This document shows positions 61,950-64,000 of a stretch of 64,000 nt of DNA, piece by piece. This DNA comes from Gemmatimonadota bacterium. GTDB lineage: Bacteria; Gemmatimonadota; Gemmatimonadetes; Gemmatimonadales; Gemmatimonadaceae. The first letter of the stretch is position 1. Every line of letters starts with the position of its first letter. The translations under genes and the position numbers were made by a program. Below the pieces are notes generated by a model that saw only the letters and a program-made list of their open reading frames with translations, did not search any database and was not told the DNA's origin. The stretch spans positions 35,868 to 99,867 of the forward strand of contig JAJTFH010000008.1 of NCBI GenBank assembly GCA_021298395.1, given 5' to 3'.

Positions 61950-62782
61950 GCGGCTCCGCCGGCCACGCCGGCCAGGATGTTGAGCGCGCCGGAGCGAAAG
62001 CCCTGCAGCTCCACCTCGGTGAAGCCCGCCGCACGCACCGCCGTCTCGAGTGCTCCACGCGCGGGCTCCGCTGACCAGTGCGCCAACGCCTCGGCATCGA
62101 GTTCGACACGCGCCCGTTCCCCGAAGTAGCGCACCCGCAGATTCCCGGTGACCCCGAGCGCGCGCACGGCCGCCTCGGCGCTCTCGACCACGCGAAGGCG
62201 CAGTGGGGTGACCTCGGTCCCATAGGGGAGTCGCGAGGAGAGACAGGGAGAGGCCGGCTGGTCCCAGGTGGGGATCCCCCGCGCCGCCGAGGCCGCGCGG
62301 ATCTCCGCTTTGGTCAAGCCCAGCTCGGCCAGCGGGGACCGGACCCCCTGCTCCGCCGCGGCCCGCGCGCCCGGCCGATGGTCGTGACGATCATCGGCGT
62401 TGGTGCCATCGACGACCACGGCAAGCCCGCGCGCCTGGGCGATCGGCACGAGTCGCGTCCAGAGTTCGGACTTACAGAAATAGCAGCGATTGGTCGGGTT
62501 CGCGGCGTAGCGGGGGTCGGCGAGTTCCTCGGTATCGACCTCGTGCACGGGGATCCCGAATCGATCGGCGACGGCGCGTGCCTTCTCCCACTGCACCGCC
62601 GGATAGGAGGCGCTGCGCCCGATCACGGCGAGACACCGCGCGGGCCCCACCGCCTCGAGCGCGATGCAGGCGAGATAGGCGGAATCGACCCCACCGGAGA
62701 AGCCGATGAGGGCGGAACCCTGTGCCCGGAACCACCCGAGGAGGTGCGCCTCCTTCTCCATGGCCGACCGATGCGAATCCAT
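61946..62782 (-). CDS. larE: LarE-type sacrificial sulfur transferase
   Basis: LarE gives sulfur to the pyridinium-dithiocarboxylate precursor of the nickel-pincer cofactor. The 278-aa protein has the PP-loop SGGVDSAYLA (about 29-38), Cys100 and Cys103 (NRCYFCKSELW) and the key Cys180 in QPASPCLSSRLPYG. In the Lactobacillus enzyme the matching Cys is consumed as the sulfur donor. larB, larC and the racemase larA are not in the window. It starts 9 nt after the comM stop in the TAACTT-N6-ATG arrangement. Confidence 0.9.
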   Translation of the reverse strand: MDSHRSAMEKEAHLLGWFRAQGSALIGFSGGVDSAYLACIALEAVGPARCLAVIGRSASYPAVQWEKARAVADRFGIPVHEVDTEELADPRYAANPTNRCYFCKSELWTRLVPIAQARGLAVVVDGTNADDRHDHRPGARAAAEQGVRSPLAELGLTKAEIRAASAARGIPTWDQPASPCLSSRLPYGTEVTPLRLRVVESAEAAVRALGVTGNLRVRYFGERARVELDAEALAHWSAEPARGALETAVRAAGFTEVELQGFRSGALNILAGVAGGAA

Positions 62783-62788
62783 GAGGGA

Positions 62789-62794
62789 AAGTTA
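62789..62794 (-). promoter_or_regulatory. Putative leaderless -10 box of larE inside the comM stop
   Basis: TAACTT on the minus strand includes the comM TAA and is followed by TCCCTC and the larE ATG. No ribosome binding site is present. Confidence 0.45.
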
Positions 62795-64000
62795 CACGGG
62801 CACCGGCTCCATCGGCTTGAACAAGAAGGCCTCGGCGACGTGATCCGGATGGACCGCGTCGGCCCCCGCGAGATCGGCCACGGTCTGTGCCACGCGGATC
62901 GTGCGGTGGAAGGCGCGAGCGGAGAGGCGGAGCTGTTCCGCCATCTGGCGCAGGAGGGCCCGGGCCGCCGGTTCGATCGCCCCTTCGGTGAGGAGCCACC
63001 GCCCTGGCACCTCGGCGTTCCAGCGCACCCCAGGCAGGGAGGCGTAGCGCTCCGCTTGTTTCGCGCGGGCCGCGGCGACCCGCGCCCGGATGGTCGCACT
63101 CGATTCCGCCGGGGCGGAGCGATCGAGGTCGTGCAGCGAGACCACACCGACCCGGACATGGAGATCGATGCGATCGGCGAGCGGCCCGGAGAGCCGCGCG
63201 CGGTAGCGCGCGACCTCGCTCGCGGAGCAACGACAGGTGCCGGCGGGCTCGCCTTCGAATCCGCAGGGACAGGGGTTGGCCGCGCCGAGCAGGAGGAAGC
63301 GCGAGGGGAAGCCGACCGACTGCGCGGCGCGTGCGATCACCACGCGGCCATCCTCGAGCGGTTGCCGCATCGCATCGAGCACATGCCGCGGGAGTTCCAA
63401 GAGCTCATCGAGGAAGAGGACCCCGCGATGCGCGAGACTGACCTCACCGGGGCGCGGCCCCGGGCCGCCACCGATGAGTCCGGCGAGGGAGACGGTGTGG
63501 TGCGGGGCACGAAAGGGGGGCACGCGCGTCGGGGCGGCGCCGGGCGGGAGCACGCCACCGACGGAGTGGATCGCGACGACGTCGAGCAGGGCCTCGTCAT
63601 CGAGGGGGGGGAGGATCGAGGGGAGGCGTCGCGCGAGCATCGTCTTCCCCGTCCCCGGGGGCCCGACCATGAGGCAGTTATGTCCACCGGCGGCCGCGAT
63701 CTCGAGCGCGCGCTTCGGCTTCACCTGCCCGACGACCTCGGCGAAGTCGGGCCCCGACGGTGGGTCGATCCCCACGACCTGCGCGTCGTGATCGAGACAG
63801 GGGAGCCGACGCGTCTTGAGGGCACGGACGAGTGCAGCGAGATCGGTGATGCCCGCGAGCGGGATCCCACGTAGGAGCGCGGCCTCGTCGATGTTGGCGG
63901 CGGGGAGCGCCAACGCGCGGGCCCCGGTCGTGCCGGCCGCGCGCGCGAGGGGCAGCGTCCCACGGATCGGCCGCACCGAGCCATCGAGCCCGAGCTCGCC
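62792..64000 (-). CDS. comM: ComM/YifB family AAA+ ATPase (5' end missing)
   Basis: ComM is a hexameric helicase-like ATPase that helps branch migration during natural transformation. The visible 402 residues begin GELGLDGSVRPIRGTLPLAR and include Walker A VGPPGTGKTMLARRLP, Walker B GVLFLDELLELPRHVLDAM, a Cys pair region (NPCPCGFEGE and TCRCS) and the C-terminal Mg-chelatase-like part. The N-terminal third is beyond the window. Its TAA stop forms the larE -10 candidate. Confidence 0.94.
   Translation of the reverse strand, partial: GELGLDGSVRPIRGTLPLARAAGTTGARALALPAANIDEAALLRGIPLAGITDLAALVRALKTRRLPCLDHDAQVVGIDPPSGPDFAEVVGQVKPKRALEIAAAGGHNCLMVGPPGTGKTMLARRLPSILPPLDDEALLDVVAIHSVGGVLPPGAAPTRVPPFRAPHHTVSLAGLIGGGPGPRPGEVSLAHRGVLFLDELLELPRHVLDAMRQPLEDGRVVIARAAQSVGFPSRFLLLGAANPCPCGFEGEPAGTCRCSASEVARYRARLSGPLADRIDLHVRVGVVSLHDLDRSAPAESSATIRARVAAARAKQAERYASLPGVRWNAEVPGRWLLTEGAIEPAARALLRQMAEQLRLSARAFHRTIRVAQTVADLAGADAVHPDHVAEAFLFKPMEPVPV

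Overview
This 64 kb window is a stretch of a high-GC, Gram-negative bacterial chromosome. It is densely packed with core genes. I see no prophage, insertion sequence, CRISPR array or rRNA. The protein style suggests Gemmatimonadota or a close relative: many secreted proteins have signal peptides ending in AQ, there is a peptidase/TolB-propeller/outer-membrane-barrel fusion, a K+-type membrane pyrophosphatase, DUF4159/DUF4175 proteins and a TonB siderophore receptor. That assignment is inference, because no rRNA is present. Gene starts are very often GTG, and most neighbouring genes overlap by 4 nt (ATGA or GTGA).

Layout. 1-2163: a TonB-dependent siderophore receptor (cut by the window edge) with a promoter and Fur-like operator. 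2165-4725: two tRNA-Ser genes, a hairpin, gltX and a LexA-like regulator that has lost its protease residues. 4748-16898, all minus: a run with a membrane-anchored protein, a fumarylacetoacetase-family hydrolase, a JAMM-DinG helicase fusion, a secreted 'asparagine synthetase B-like' protein, a TPR protein, DUF4175, DUF4159, rsmI and trxA. 17000-23358: methylmalonyl-CoA epimerase, a lipoprotein, pdxJ, a small unknown, a flippase-like membrane protein, ispE, tRNA-Gln, prs, ctc (bL25) and pth. 23384-29307: hppA with a strong terminator, a frameshifted ychF, rpsF-rpsR-DUF2232-rplI and rsfS. 29318-40655: the large outer-membrane fusion, two SPOR-domain proteins, smc, a DAHP synthase and lolA. 40657-45370, minus: rpmE-prfA-prmC-ylbF-tmk-ctp. 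45462-47938: a Crp-type regulator, an MBL-fold hydrolase and a CsgG-like protein. 48100-64000, minus: hyuB, hyuA, a DUF4105 membrane protein, an oxidoreductase, SpoIID, rimO, yajQ, the primary sigma factor, lepB, an aldehyde dehydrogenase, an NtrC-type regulator, a small membrane protein, larE and comM (cut by the window edge).

The most interesting signal is regulatory. A TA(A/G)CTT hexamer recurs upstream of genes. In three places it is formed by the TAA stop codon of the preceding gene and lies exactly 6 nt before the next ATG (yajQ, the aldehyde dehydrogenase, larE). At tRNA-Gln it is formed by the TAG stop of ispE. rsfS and the hydrolase gene at 6231 show the same 6-nt spacing. This fits leaderless transcription from -10 boxes, several of them inside stop codons. 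Other points worth checking are a 29-bp tandem duplication that breaks ychF, the protease-dead LexA homologue, the JAMM-DinG fusion, an apparent CTG start for prfA that overlaps the rpmE stop, and a near-consensus CRP site just after the crp-like gene.
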